Position numbers and translations under genes: made by a program
The notes under the pieces: model-generated
Told to the model about the DNA's origin: nothing
Database searches by the model: none
Seen by the model: the letters and a program-made list of their open reading frames with translations, nothing else
Origin: Pseudomonas peradeniyensis
GTDB lineage: Bacteria; Pseudomonadota; Gammaproteobacteria; Pseudomonadales; Pseudomonadaceae
Reading direction: 5' to 3'
Assembly: GCF_014268935.2 (NCBI RefSeq)
Contig: NZ_JABWRJ020000003.1
Coordinates: forward strand, 496,001 to 560,000
Length of the DNA: 64,000 bases
Part shown: positions 1 to 8,712 of the stretch, piece by piece
How the letters are laid out: each line of letters starts with the position of its first letter
How positions within the stretch are numbered: the stretch's first letter is position 1

Positions 1-2
1 GC

Positions 3-1946
3 CACAACCCGCGTGGCTCGCTGGTCGAAGAGGCCCGCGCCAAAGGTATCCGTATCCTTACCTCCAGCGCCGTGATCGAGGCCAAGGGCAGCAAGCACGT
101 CACCGGCGCCCGCGTGGCCGCCATCGATGTGCAGGCGCACAAGGTCACCAGCCCGGGTGAAACCCTCGAGTGCGATCTGATCGCGACTTCCGGCGGTTAC
201 AGCCCAGTGGTCCATCTGGCCTCGCACCTGGGCGGTCGCCCGGTCTGGCGTGAAGACATCCTCGGCTTCGTGCCGGGCGACGCACCGCAGAAGCGTGTGT
301 GCGTTGGTGGCGTGAACGGAGTCTATGCCCTGGGCGATGTGATCGCCGACGGCTTCGAAGGCGGCGTGCGTGCGGCCACCGAGGCCGGTTTCAAGGCCAG
401 CGCCGGCACCCTGCCGAAAACCCTGGCGCGCAAGGAAGAGGCCACCGTGGCGCTGTTCCAGGTGCCCCACGACAAGGGCACCGCCCGTGCGCCGAAGCAG
501 TTCGTCGACCAGCAGAACGACGTCACCGCCGCTGCCATCGAGCTGGCCACCCGCGAGGGCTTCGAGTCGGTCGAGCACGTCAAGCGCTATACCGCGCTGG
601 GCTTCGGCACCGACCAGGGCAAGCTGGGCAACATCAACGGCCTGGCCATCGCCGCCCGTTCGCTCGGGATAGGCATCCCGGAAATGGGCACCACCATGTT
701 CCGCCCCAACTACACGCCGGTGACCTTCGGCGCAGTGGCGGGCCGGCACTGTGGCCACCTGTTCGAGCCGGTGCGCTTCACCGCCCTGCATGCCTGGCAC
801 ATCAAGAACGGCGCCGAGTTCGAGGACGTTGGCCAGTGGAAGCGCCCGTGGTACTTCCCCAAGCCCGGCGAAGATATCCACACCGCCGTGGCCCGCGAAT
901 GCAAGGCCGTGCGTGACAGCGTCGGCCTGCTGGACGCCTCGACCCTGGGCAAGATCGACATCCAGGGCGCGGACGCCCGCGAGTTCCTCAACCGCATCTA
1001 CACCAACGCCTGGACCAAGCTCGACGTGGGCAAGGCCCGCTACGGCCTGATGTGCAAGGAAGACGGCATGGTCTTCGACGACGGCGTCACCGCCTGCGTC
1101 GGCGACAACCACTTCATCATGACCACCACCACTGGCGGCGCCGCCCGCGTGCTGCAGTGGCTGGAGCTGTACCACCAGACCGAATGGCCAGAGATGAAGG
1201 TGTACTTCACCTCGGTCACCGACCACTGGGCGACCATGACCTTGTCCGGCCCCAACAGCCGCAAGCTGCTGGCCGAGGTCAGCGACATCGACCTGGACAA
1301 GGAAGGCTTCCCGTTCATGAGCTGGAAGGAAGGCCTGGTCGGCGGCGTGCCGGCGCGGGTGTTCCGCATCTCGTTCACCGGCGAGCTGTCGTATGAGATC
1401 AACGTCCAGGCCAACTACGCCATGGGCGTGCTGGAGCAGATCGTCGAGGCGGGCAAGAAGTACAACCTGACCCCGTACGGCACCGAGACCATGCACGTAC
1501 TGCGCGCCGAGAAGGGCTTCATCATCGTTGGCCAGGACACCGACGGCTCGATGACCCCGGACGACCTCAACATGAGCTGGTGCGTGGGCCGCAACAAGGC
1601 CTTCTCGTGGATCGGCCTGCGCGGCATGAACCGTGAAGACACCGTGCGCGAGAACCGCAAGCAGCTGGTGGGCCTCAAGCCTGTGGACCCGAATGTGTGG
1701 CTGCCGGAAGGTGCCCAGCTGGTGTTCGATCCGAAGCAGCCGATCCCGATGGACATGGTCGGCCACGTCACCTCCAGCTACGCGGCCAACTCCCTGGGCT
1801 ATTCGTTCGCCATGGGCGTGGTCAAGGGCGGTCTCAAGCGTCTGGGCGAGCGGGTGTATTCGCCCCAGGCCGACGGCAGCGTGATCGAGGCCGAGATCGT
1901 GTCTTCGGTGTTCTTCGATCCGAAGGGCGAGCGGCAGAACGTTTGA
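3..1946 (+). CDS. soxA: Sarcosine oxidase alpha subunit, C-terminal part (cut by window edge)
   Basis: The reading frame is open from base 3 and covers about 647 residues, the last two thirds of a protein that is usually about 1000 aa. The first part is the end of the FAD/NAD-binding oxidoreductase module (GVYALGDVIADGFEGG, residues about 105-120). From about residue 250 onward it resembles the GcvT/aminomethyltransferase fold that binds tetrahydrofolate. Heterotetrameric sarcosine oxidase demethylates sarcosine to glycine in the cytoplasm, giving 5,10-methylene-THF or formaldehyde plus hydrogen peroxide. soxG and purU follow on the same strand, as in other pseudomonads, so soxB and soxD should lie just upstream of the window. 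Confidence 0.95.
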   Translation, partial: HNPRGSLVEEARAKGIRILTSSAVIEAKGSKHVTGARVAAIDVQAHKVTSPGETLECDLIATSGGYSPVVHLASHLGGRPVWREDILGFVPGDAPQKRVCVGGVNGVYALGDVIADGFEGGVRAATEAGFKASAGTLPKTLARKEEATVALFQVPHDKGTARAPKQFVDQQNDVTAAAIELATREGFESVEHVKRYTALGFGTDQGKLGNINGLAIAARSLGIGIPEMGTTMFRPNYTPVTFGAVAGRHCGHLFEPVRFTALHAWHIKNGAEFEDVGQWKRPWYFPKPGEDIHTAVARECKAVRDSVGLLDASTLGKIDIQGADAREFLNRIYTNAWTKLDVGKARYGLMCKEDGMVFDDGVTACVGDNHFIMTTTTGGAARVLQWLELYHQTEWPEMKVYFTSVTDHWATMTLSGPNSRKLLAEVSDIDLDKEGFPFMSWKEGLVGGVPARVFRISFTGELSYEINVQANYAMGVLEQIVEAGKKYNLTPYGTETMHVLRAEKGFIIVGQDTDGSMTPDDLNMSWCVGRNKAFSWIGLRGMNREDTVRENRKQLVGLKPVDPNVWLPEGAQLVFDPKQPIPMDMVGHVTSSYAANSLGYSFAMGVVKGGLKRLGERVYSPQADGSVIEAEIVSSVFFDPKGERQNV

Positions 1947-1954
1947 TACCAGGC

Positions 1955-2063
1955 CCTGTGGGGGCAGGCCGGGCCTCATCGCCGGCAAGCCGGCTCCCAC
2001 AGGATCGGAGCAGATTTCGGGGTTCACGCGGTCCCTGTGGGAGCTGGCTTGCCAGCGATAGGG
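1955..2063. repeat. REP-type palindromic repeat cluster between soxA and soxG
   Basis: Copies of a GC-rich palindromic unit containing variants of GTGGGAGC(C/T)GGCTTGCC(G/A)GCGAT occur in opposite orientations, at about 1974-2003 and 2033-2063, with a degraded copy just before. They sit inside what should be one transcription unit, so they may form stable mRNA hairpins that set the soxA:soxG ratio. That role is inference. Confidence 0.75.
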
Positions 2064-2125
2064 CCGATGGATTCAGTCGAAAAGCTGCGTCTCTTCGACG
2101 AACAAGCATTCAAGGCAGGTAAGAA

Positions 2126-2758
2126 ATGAGCGCTATCAACGTCTTCCAGCAAAACCCCGGCAGCGATGCCAAGGCCCAGTCGCCGCTGCACCACGCCGAC
2201 CTGGCCAGCCTGGTCGGCAAGGGCCGCAAGAACGCAGGCGTGACCCTGCGCGAAAAGAAACTCCTCGGCCACCTGACTATCCGTGGCAATGGTCACGACC
2301 AGGCCTTCGCCGGCGGCGTGCACAAGGCCCTTGGCCTGGAGCTGCCGGTGGCCCTGACCGTGGTCGCCAACAACGAGATGTCGCTGCAATGGGTGGGCCC
2401 GGACGAATGGCTGCTGATCGTCCCCGGCGGCCAGGAGTTCGCCGTCGAGCAGAAGCTGCGCGATGCCCTCGACGGCCAGCACATCCAGGTGGTCAACGTC
2501 AGCGGCGGGCAGACCCTGCTCGAACTGCGCGGCCCCAATGTGCGCGACGTGCTGATGAAATCCACCAGCTATGATGTACACCCGAACAACTTCCCGGTGG
2601 GCAAGGCCGTCGGCACCGTGTTCGCCAAGTCGCAGCTGGTGATCCGCCGCACCGCCGAGGACACCTGGGAGCTGGTGATCCGCCGCAGCTTCTCCGACTA
2701 CTGGTGGCTGTGGCTGCAGGACGCGTCGGCCGAGTACGGCCTGGCCATCGAAGCGTAA
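2126..2758 (+). CDS. soxG: Sarcosine oxidase gamma subunit
   Basis: A 210-aa protein of the SoxG family, the small subunit of heterotetrameric sarcosine oxidase. It is related to the GcvT fold and helps assemble the complex, without known catalytic residues of its own. The length is typical. Recognisable family stretches include VVNVSGGQTLLELRGPNVRDVL near residues 120-140 and a tryptophan-rich C-terminus (DYWWLWLQDASAEYGL). The ATG at 2126 follows a purine-rich stretch (AGGTAAGAA). purU starts 12 nt after the stop behind a strong AAGGAG, so sox and purU are almost certainly cotranscribed. Confidence 0.93.
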   Translation: MSAINVFQQNPGSDAKAQSPLHHADLASLVGKGRKNAGVTLREKKLLGHLTIRGNGHDQAFAGGVHKALGLELPVALTVVANNEMSLQWVGPDEWLLIVPGGQEFAVEQKLRDALDGQHIQVVNVSGGQTLLELRGPNVRDVLMKSTSYDVHPNNFPVGKAVGTVFAKSQLVIRRTAEDTWELVIRRSFSDYWWLWLQDASAEYGLAIEA

Positions 2759-2770
2759 GGAGCATTACCC

Positions 2771-3628
2771 ATGAGTCGGGCACCGGACACCTGGATTCTC
2801 ACTGCTGACTGCCCGAGCATGCTCGGCACGGTCGATGTGGTGACGCGTCATCTCTACGAGCAGCGCTGCTACGTCACCGAGCACCATTCCTTCGATGACC
2901 GGCTGTCGGGGCGGTTCTTCATTCGCGTGGAGTTCCGCGTCCCGGATGGCTTCGACGAGGATGCCTTCCGTGCGGGGCTGGCCGAGCGCAGCGAGGCGTT
3001 CGGCATGGCCTTCGAGCTGGTCGCGCCGAATCACCGCCCCAAGGTGGTGATCATGGTGTCCAAGGCCGATCATTGCCTGAACGATCTGCTGTACCGCCAG
3101 CGCATCGGCCAGCTGGCCATGGATGTGGTCGCGGTGGTGTCCAACCATCCTGACCTGGAGCCGCTGGCGCACTGGCACAAGATTCCCTACTACCATTTCG
3201 CCCTCGATCCGAATGACAAGCCGGCGCAGGAGCGTAAGGTGCTGCAGGTGATCGAGGAAAGCGGCGCCGAGCTGGTCATCCTCGCCCGCTACATGCAGGT
3301 GCTGTCGCCGGAGCTGTGTCGGCGGCTGGATGGCTGGGCGATCAACATCCACCACTCGCTGCTGCCCGGGTTCAAGGGCGCCAAACCGTATCACCAAGCC
3401 TACAACAAGGGCGTGAAGATGGTTGGCGCCACGGCGCACTACATCAACAACGACCTGGACGAAGGGCCGATCATCGCCCAGGGCGTGGAGGTGGTGGACC
3501 ATGCGCATTATCCCGAGGATTTGATCGCCAAGGGGCGCGATATCGAGTGCCTGACCCTGGCGCGGGCTGTTGGTTATCACATCGAAAGAAGGGTGTTTTT
3601 GAACGCCAATCGTACTGTTGTTCTCTGA
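2771..3628 (+). CDS. purU: Formyltetrahydrofolate deformylase
   Basis: 285 aa. An N-terminal ACT-type domain (residues about 7-90) precedes a formyltransferase-fold catalytic domain. The catalytic signature NIHHSLLPGFKGAKPYHQA (about 195-213), with Asn and His, and the later NDLDEGPIIAQ carrying the Asp are all visible. PurU hydrolyses 10-formyl-THF to formate and THF. Next to sox genes it probably recycles the folate loaded with C1 units during sarcosine and glycine-betaine breakdown rather than only feeding purine synthesis. Start at 2771 is supported by AAGGAG at 2757-2762. Confidence 0.95.
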   Translation: MSRAPDTWILTADCPSMLGTVDVVTRHLYEQRCYVTEHHSFDDRLSGRFFIRVEFRVPDGFDEDAFRAGLAERSEAFGMAFELVAPNHRPKVVIMVSKADHCLNDLLYRQRIGQLAMDVVAVVSNHPDLEPLAHWHKIPYYHFALDPNDKPAQERKVLQVIEESGAELVILARYMQVLSPELCRRLDGWAINIHHSLLPGFKGAKPYHQAYNKGVKMVGATAHYINNDLDEGPIIAQGVEVVDHAHYPEDLIAKGRDIECLTLARAVGYHIERRVFLNANRTVVL

Positions 3629-3636
3629 GCCGATGC

Positions 3637-3695
3637 CATCGCGGGGCAAGCCCGCTCCCACGTATACAGCGTGGGAGCGGGCTTGCCCCGCGATG
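3637..3695. repeat. REP inverted pair, likely purU terminator
   Basis: A near-perfect inverted pair: a 26-bp arm at 3637-3662 and its reverse complement at 3670-3695, separated by 7 nt, followed by TTTTTT. The unit contains GTGGGAGCGGGCTTGCCCCG, the commonest repeat family in this window. The T-run after the hairpin suggests it also ends the sox-purU transcript. Confidence 0.85.
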
Positions 3696-3867
3696 CTTTT
3701 TTACGACAGATAGTGCGCCGCAAACAGGCATCCCCCTGTCGCATCCAGTCACCGCCCCAGCGCCCATCCAGCCCACAATCCCCTTCATCCAGTAACACAG
3801 GCCGCCCACGGAAAGGCGGCGCTTTCCACCACCGCTGCATAAATACAAATCAAGCGAGGTAAGAAGC

Positions 3868-5067
3868 ATGTCTGGTAACCGTGGAGTGGTGTATCTCGGC
3901 GCGGGCAAGGTCGAGGTGCAGAAGATCGACTACCCCAAGATGCAGGACCCGCGCGGCAAGAAGATCGAGCACGGCGTCATCCTCAAGGTGGTCTCCACCA
4001 ACATCTGCGGCTCCGACCAGCACATGGTCCGCGGCCGCACCACCGCCCAGGTCGGCCTGGTCCTGGGCCACGAAATCACTGGTGAAATCGTCGAAATGGG
4101 CCGTGACGTCGAACGCCTGAAAATCGGCGACCTGGTGTCGGTACCCTTCAACGTCGCCTGCGGCCGCTGCCGCTCGTGCAAGGAGATGCACACCGGCGTC
4201 TGCCTCACCGTCAACCCGGCCCGCGCCGGCGGCGCCTACGGCTATGTCGACATGGGCGACTGGACCGGCGGCCAGGCCGAGTACGTGCTGGTGCCCTACG
4301 CCGACTTCAACCTGCTGAAACTGCCCAACCGCGACAAGGCCATGGAGAAGATCCGCGACCTGACCTGCCTGTCCGACATCCTCCCCACCGGTTACCACGG
4401 CGCGGTCACCGCCGGTGTCGGCCCGGGCAGCACCGTGTACGTCGCGGGTGCCGGCCCGGTCGGCCTGGCCGCCGCCGCTTCCGCCCGCCTGCTGGGCGCC
4501 GCCTGCGTGATCGTCGGCGACCTCAACCCGGCCCGGCTGGCCCACGCCAAGTCGCAAGGTTTCGAAGTGGTCGACCTGTCCAAGGACACCCCGCTGCACG
4601 AGCAGATCATCGATATCCTCGGTGAGCCGGAAGTGGACTGCGCCGTCGATGCCGTCGGCTTCGAGGCCCGTGGCCATGGTCATGAAGGTGCCAAGCACGA
4701 GGCCCCGGCCACCGTGCTCAACTCGCTGATGCAGGTGACCCGCGTGGCCGGCAAGATCGGTATTCCGGGCCTTTACGTGACCGAAGACCCGGGTGCGGTG
4801 GATGCCGCCGCGAAGATCGGCGCCCTGAGCATCCGCTTCGGCCTGGGCTGGGCCAAGTCACACAGCTTCCACACCGGGCAGACCCCGACCATGAAGTACA
4901 ACCGCCAGCTGATGCAGGCGATCATGTGGGATCGCATCAATATCGCCGAGGTGGTGGGGGTGCAGGTGATCAGCCTGGATCAGGCGCCGGAGGGGTATGG
5001 CGAGTTTGATGCGGGGGTGCCGAAGAAGTTTGTGATTGATCCGCATAGGACGTTTAGTGCTGCTTGA
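3868..5067 (+). CDS. fdhA: Glutathione-independent formaldehyde dehydrogenase
   Basis: 399 aa, the normal length for the P. putida-type zinc enzyme that oxidises formaldehyde to formate with NAD+ without glutathione. It is a medium-chain dehydrogenase. The catalytic zinc site is marked by NICGSDQH (about residue 45), the structural zinc loop by CGRCRSCKEMHTGVC (about 98-112), and the Rossmann motif by VYVAGAGPVGLAAAA (about 190). Position after sox/purU fits removal of formaldehyde made from sarcosine. A 240-nt gap containing a REP pair separates it from purU, so it may have its own promoter. Confidence 0.95.
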   Translation: MSGNRGVVYLGAGKVEVQKIDYPKMQDPRGKKIEHGVILKVVSTNICGSDQHMVRGRTTAQVGLVLGHEITGEIVEMGRDVERLKIGDLVSVPFNVACGRCRSCKEMHTGVCLTVNPARAGGAYGYVDMGDWTGGQAEYVLVPYADFNLLKLPNRDKAMEKIRDLTCLSDILPTGYHGAVTAGVGPGSTVYVAGAGPVGLAAAASARLLGAACVIVGDLNPARLAHAKSQGFEVVDLSKDTPLHEQIIDILGEPEVDCAVDAVGFEARGHGHEGAKHEAPATVLNSLMQVTRVAGKIGIPGLYVTEDPGAVDAAAKIGALSIRFGLGWAKSHSFHTGQTPTMKYNRQLMQAIMWDRINIAEVVGVQVISLDQAPEGYGEFDAGVPKKFVIDPHRTFSAA

Positions 5068-5078
5068 TAAGAACAGCC

Positions 5079-5101
5079 AGAGCCCCACTAAGGGGCTCTA
5101 C
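5079..5101. terminator. Bidirectional terminator between fdhA and the Rhs gene
   Basis: Stem AGAGCCCC / GGGGCTCT (5079-5086 and 5092-5099) with loop ACTAA. The two genes converge on it with stops at 5067 and 5105, so it can serve both. Confidence 0.7.
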
Positions 5102-5104
5102 TCT

Positions 5105-5905
5105 TTAGTTTGTATTGCTGCGTGTATTTGAGTTTGAGTCGACGGGCTGCATGATGTCGTCGTATATTGCATTGAACGCTGTAGTGCCAATATTTTGCTC
5201 GATAAGGTCAAGTTCGGTATTTAGCTTTCTGAAGCTATTTTGGTATTCGGTCACTTTATTTTGTAGTGCGGTGCGTGCCTTCTCAAGATCAATCATTTTA
5301 CCGAGAATCTTGTCCTTGCGTTCTTCTGCTTTGGCCCTATCACTGGGATGTAGACCTGAGCGCCTATTGTGCAGGCCATAATCTTTTTTGAGACTGACCT
5401 GGATGTTTTCAAGTTTTGGACTTAGTTTTTCTTCGGCCCGTTTATTCATACTTATTTCAGATGTTGTTGACTGTATTTTTGCTTTGATCTCTAATTGCCG
5501 GCTTAGGATGCTACCGATTTGTTGTCGAGGGGACAGTTGGGTTTGTTTCGAGGCACGCTGCATGTGGCCGCTGGGGTCGATATTGTTGATTGGATCCCCT
5601 GAGCAATATGAGTAAGGATTGAGTCCTCCAGCTTCGAACGGACTTAAACTATCTGGAGAATTGAAACGCATCAATGCAGGGTTGTAGGTGCGGTAGCCGT
5701 TTCCGAGCAGGTAGCCTCCCATGGGTGTGCGGAACTCACCGTTGAAACCAAGTGATGATTTTGTCGAGAAGGGTAACTTCTCACTTCCATAGGCGGTGTA
5801 TGAAAAAGCATGCACTGCTACTAAACGGTGATGCCGTAGTATTGAACCGGACATATCAGTTGATAGCAGCGTCGGTGAAGCGTGTCGTATTGACTCCCGT
5901 TTCAT
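5105..5905 (-). CDS. Orphan Rhs-repeat core protein with variable C-terminal tail
   Basis: 266 aa from the ATG at 5905, chosen because GGAGC lies 5 nt upstream; the frame extends to 5971 without a ribosome site. Residues about 15-105 are the conserved Rhs core: TLLSTDMSGSIL, FSYTAYGSE, GYLLGNGYRTYNPALMRFNSPDS and NPYSYCSGDPINNIDPSGH. The last 150 residues (after PSGH) are Lys/Glu/Gln-rich, look helical or coiled-coil, and match no toxin I recognise. The gene is clearly more AT-rich than its neighbours, especially in the tail, a sign of transfer or of a variable cassette. Full Rhs proteins are over 1000 aa, so this is a solo tip module like those scattered through P. putida genomes. No immunity-type gene follows it, because the fdhA terminator is immediately downstream. 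Confidence 0.8.
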   Translation of the reverse strand: MKRESIRHASPTLLSTDMSGSILRHHRLVAVHAFSYTAYGSEKLPFSTKSSLGFNGEFRTPMGGYLLGNGYRTYNPALMRFNSPDSLSPFEAGGLNPYSYCSGDPINNIDPSGHMQRASKQTQLSPRQQIGSILSRQLEIKAKIQSTTSEISMNKRAEEKLSPKLENIQVSLKKDYGLHNRRSGLHPSDRAKAEERKDKILGKMIDLEKARTALQNKVTEYQNSFRKLNTELDLIEQNIGTTAFNAIYDDIMQPVDSNSNTRSNTN

Positions 5906-6190
5906 ACGAGCTCCAAAGCAAGGAAGTGGAGTTTGACTCTGCCGGGTGGTCTGGCAACAGACAACTGGCAAAAATGCTAGGCTGCGGCCCCCCCTACCTA
6001 TCCTTCAGCAGATTCCAGATCGCCTGGGGGCAGGCGTATGCGCTGGCCAGTGCGGTGGAAAACAGAGCTGGCCAGTAAATGTCCATCGCGGGCCTTGCAA
6101 TGAACACCGATGGCCGGCCCGGAACAAACCCCCGGCGCTCCAGTCCAACCCCTCGTTTCCCGGCCATTCCGGCCGACGAGGTCCCTCCCG

Positions 6191-6763
6191 ATGAAAGCAT
6201 TCACCCTGGCAACCCTGATGACCCTGGCCGCAAGCCCGGTGTTCGCCTTCAACCTCAGCGACGCGGCCAATGCCGTCTCGGCCATGCAGAACCAGAATCA
6301 ACAGGGCCAGGTGCAGGCCCCGGCTGGCCAGGCCAACTTGCTCAACACCTTGGGCAGCGAATTGAAGATCACCCCCGAGCAGGCCATCGGTGGCGCCGGG
6401 GCGATGCTGGGGCTGGCGCGCAACAACCTCAGCGGTGACGACTATGGGCAACTGACCAAGGCCGTGCCGGGGCTGGACCTGCTGTCGGGCACCAATGCGC
6501 TGGGTGGGTTGAGCGGGCTGGGGCAGTTGCTGGGTAATGACAAGAACAGTTCGGCGCTGAGCAACGCGCTGGGCGGTGAGGTGCAGAACCGCAACGACCT
6601 GGACACCGCCTTCAAGGCGCTGGGCATGGATACCGGGATGATCGGGCAGTTTGCGCCGTTGATCCTGCAGTACCTGGGGCAGCAGGGGATTGCCGGGTCG
6701 TTGTTGCAGAACCTGGGGAGTTTGTGGAATACACCTGCGCCGCTGAGCCAGCCATCGGTCTGA
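6191..6763 (+). CDS. Secreted DUF2780-type protein
   Basis: 190 aa beginning at the ATG at 6191, which starts a clean signal peptide (MKAFTLATLMTLAASPVFA). An upstream in-frame ATG at 6110 would bury that signal, so it was rejected. The mature part is rich in Gln, Asn, Gly and Leu, with segments such as ITPEQAIGGAGAMLGLARNNL and FKALGMDTGMIGQFAPLIL, as in the DUF2780 family (conserved, function unknown, predicted periplasmic or exported). No catalytic motif is visible. It stands alone between the Rhs gene and a convergent acyltransferase. Confidence 0.8.
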   Translation: MKAFTLATLMTLAASPVFAFNLSDAANAVSAMQNQNQQGQVQAPAGQANLLNTLGSELKITPEQAIGGAGAMLGLARNNLSGDDYGQLTKAVPGLDLLSGTNALGGLSGLGQLLGNDKNSSALSNALGGEVQNRNDLDTAFKALGMDTGMIGQFAPLILQYLGQQGIAGSLLQNLGSLWNTPAPLSQPSV

Positions 6764-6778
6764 GCGCCTGACGCGGGT

Positions 6779-6958
6779 CCTGTAGGAGCGGCCTTGCCGA
6801 GGCGTCGGACCGGTCGGAAAGGGCTGCGTAGCAGCCCCGGCGATTGATGTGTTAACGCCGAAACCCTGGGGCCGCTGTGCGGCCCTTTCGCGACACAAGG
6901 CCGCTCTTACAAGGGACCGCGAAATCCTGTGGGCGCGGGCTTGCCCGCGATTAGGCCA
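6779..6958. repeat. REP-like repeats between convergent genes
   Basis: Degenerate copies of two repeat families: GTAGGAGCGGCCTTGCCG near 6782, CCCTTTCGCGACACAAGGCC near 6883-6902, and GTGGGCGCGGGCTTGCCCGCGAT near 6929-6951. The stretch separates two convergent stops and probably supplies transcription termination. Nothing protein-coding is supported here. Confidence 0.6.
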
Positions 6959-6964
6959 TTGGCT

Positions 6965-7852
6965 TCAACGCATCTCGGCGCGCAGTTCCTCGATCCGCTG
7001 GTCCTTCTCCAGCCACAGCTGGTTCACCCAGGCCTGCACGGTCTGGCGGAAGGCCGGATCGTTCTCGTAGTCGCCTTCACTCAGCGCCGGATCCAGTTCG
7101 CGCACGCGGATGTCGATGATCACCCGGCTGATGCTGCCGTTGAGCAGGTCCCAGAACCCCGGCGCCTTGTTGCCGGGGTAGACGATGGTGACGTCGAGCA
7201 GCGCATCCAGCTGCTCGCCCAGCGCCGCCAGCACGAAGGCTACGCCGCCAGCCTTGGGCTTAAGCAGGTGGCGGTAGGGCGACTGCTGCTGTTGACGCTT
7301 GGCCTCGGTGAAACGGGTGCCTTCGAGGTAGTTGACCACGGTCACCGGCTGGCGCTTGAACAGCTCGCAGGCGGCCTTGGTGATCTCCAGGTCCTTGCCC
7401 TTGAGTTCGGGATGCTTGTCGAGGAAGGCCTTGCTGTAGCGCTTCATGAACGGGTAATCCAGGCCCCACCAGGCCAGGCCCAGCAGTGGTACCCAGATCA
7501 GCTCCTTCTTGAGGAAGAACTTGAAGAACGGCACGCGGCGGTTGAGGCTCTCGATCAGCGCCGGGATATCGACCCAGGTCTGGTGGTTGCTGACGCACAG
7601 GTAAGAGGTGTCCTGGCGCAGGGTATCGACACCACGGATATCCCACTGGGTGGGGATGCACAGGGCAAAGATGGCCTTGTCGATTTCCGACCAGGTCTCG
7701 GCGATCCACATCACCGCGGCCGACGCGTAGTCGCGGCCACGGCCGGGCAGTACCAGCTTGAGCAGGGCGAAGACCAGCAACGGGCCGATCAGCACCAGGG
7801 TGTTGAGCAGCAGCAGGGTGAGGGTGAGGATGCCGGTCAGCAGGCGACGCAT
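6965..7852 (-). CDS. Membrane acyltransferase (PlsC/YihG-like)
   Basis: 295 aa with an N-terminal membrane segment (about residues 5-35, Leu-rich). The lysophospholipid acyltransferase signature is present: NHQTWVD gives the HX4D catalytic pair (His90, Asp95) and YLEGTRF (about residue 172) gives the substrate-binding EGTR block. The family transfers fatty acyl chains to lysophosphatidic acid or related lysophospholipids at the inner membrane. The sequence resembles E. coli YihG more than the housekeeping PlsC, with the extended FTEAKRQQQQSPYRHLLKPKAGG stretch. It is monocistronic and converges on 6191-6763. The exact acyl acceptor is unknown. Confidence 0.85.
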   Translation of the reverse strand: MRRLLTGILTLTLLLLNTLVLIGPLLVFALLKLVLPGRGRDYASAAVMWIAETWSEIDKAIFALCIPTQWDIRGVDTLRQDTSYLCVSNHQTWVDIPALIESLNRRVPFFKFFLKKELIWVPLLGLAWWGLDYPFMKRYSKAFLDKHPELKGKDLEITKAACELFKRQPVTVVNYLEGTRFTEAKRQQQQSPYRHLLKPKAGGVAFVLAALGEQLDALLDVTIVYPGNKAPGFWDLLNGSISRVIIDIRVRELDPALSEGDYENDPAFRQTVQAWVNQLWLEKDQRIEELRAEMR

Positions 7853-8034
7853 AAAGGGACTCTTGTTGTCTAAGGTGAACGGTTGGCAATGATAAGCAGG
7901 GTCTGGCCCTTAGCCAAACGTCGTACGTCCATTAACTGGGACAAATGTTTCACATTGTGTTGTTTACCCTGTTGCAGCGAACCTATCCTGCCTGCGCAGT
8001 CTAAGCACTGACCCCTCTCAAGGAAGCCTGCCCC

Positions 8035-8535
8035 GTGAAACCCCTGCTTGCCCTGCTGTCCCTTCTGGCGCTGCCGGTGATGGCCGCCGAGCCCACCCTG
8101 TATGGCCGCTACGAGAACATCGCCCTGCCGGAGATCGGTGAAACCCTGAAAGCCAAGATGGACACCGGTGCGTACACCGCGTCGCTGTCGGCCAAGGACA
8201 TCGAGCAGTTCACCCGCGATGGCGAGGACTGGGTGCGTTTCCGCCTGGCGACCAAGGATGCCGACGGCAAGGTCTACGAACACAAGCTGGCGCGCATCAG
8301 CAAGATCAAGAACCGCGCCGACGAGGAAGACGAAGGCGATGCCCCCGAGCTGTCACGCCGCCCGGTGGTCGACCTGGAACTGTGCCTGGGCGACGTGAAG
8401 CGCACCGTGGAGGTCAACCTGGTCGACCGCAGCAGCTTCAACTACCCGCTGCTGGTGGGCGCCAAGGCCCTGCGCGAGTTCAAGGCGGCGGTGAACCCGG
8501 CGAAGAAGTTCACGGCGGGCAAGCCGGACTGCTGA
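8035..8535 (+). CDS. Retropepsin-like (RimB/Zn-protease family) exported protein
   Basis: 166 aa with a signal peptide (MKPLLALLSLLALPVMAAE) and the motif KMDTGAYTASL (about residue 40), in which DTGA resembles a retropepsin active-site loop. Family members are often labelled ATP-dependent zinc protease (COG4067), but the Asp-Thr-Gly signature argues for an aspartic-type fold. The C-terminal half (RRPVVDLELCLGDVKRTVEVNLVDRSSFNYPLLVGAKAL) is the conserved second lobe. The signal peptide would put it in the periplasm. It precedes creB, and I recall the same neighbour order in P. aeruginosa. Substrate unknown. Confidence 0.8.
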   Translation: MKPLLALLSLLALPVMAAEPTLYGRYENIALPEIGETLKAKMDTGAYTASLSAKDIEQFTRDGEDWVRFRLATKDADGKVYEHKLARISKIKNRADEEDEGDAPELSRRPVVDLELCLGDVKRTVEVNLVDRSSFNYPLLVGAKALREFKAAVNPAKKFTAGKPDC

Positions 8536-8559
8536 TTTCGCATTGGGGGCGCTTTACGC

Positions 8560-8633
8560 CCCTTTCGCGGCACAAGGCCGCTCCTACAGGTATTCGCATT
8601 TTCCTGTAGGAGTGGCCTTGTGCCGCGAAAGGG
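8560..8633. repeat. REP inverted pair (GTAGGAGCGGCCTTGTGCCG family)
   Basis: A 31-bp arm at 8560-8590 is matched by its inverse at 8603-8633 with one or two mismatches and a 12-nt spacer. It lies between the protease gene and creB and would separate their transcripts. Confidence 0.85.
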
Positions 8634-8712
8634 CCCGCGAAGACAACAAGGATTGCACTGGCTGGCGAACTTGCTTCACAGTCCAGCCTTTGCCCCAGCA
8701 AGGCCGGACGCC

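Noticed and set aside
8560..8633. Regular palindromic repeats considered as a CRISPR remnant
   Set aside because: They occur as scattered single inverted pairs between genes, not as direct repeats with unique spacers, and no cas gene is present.
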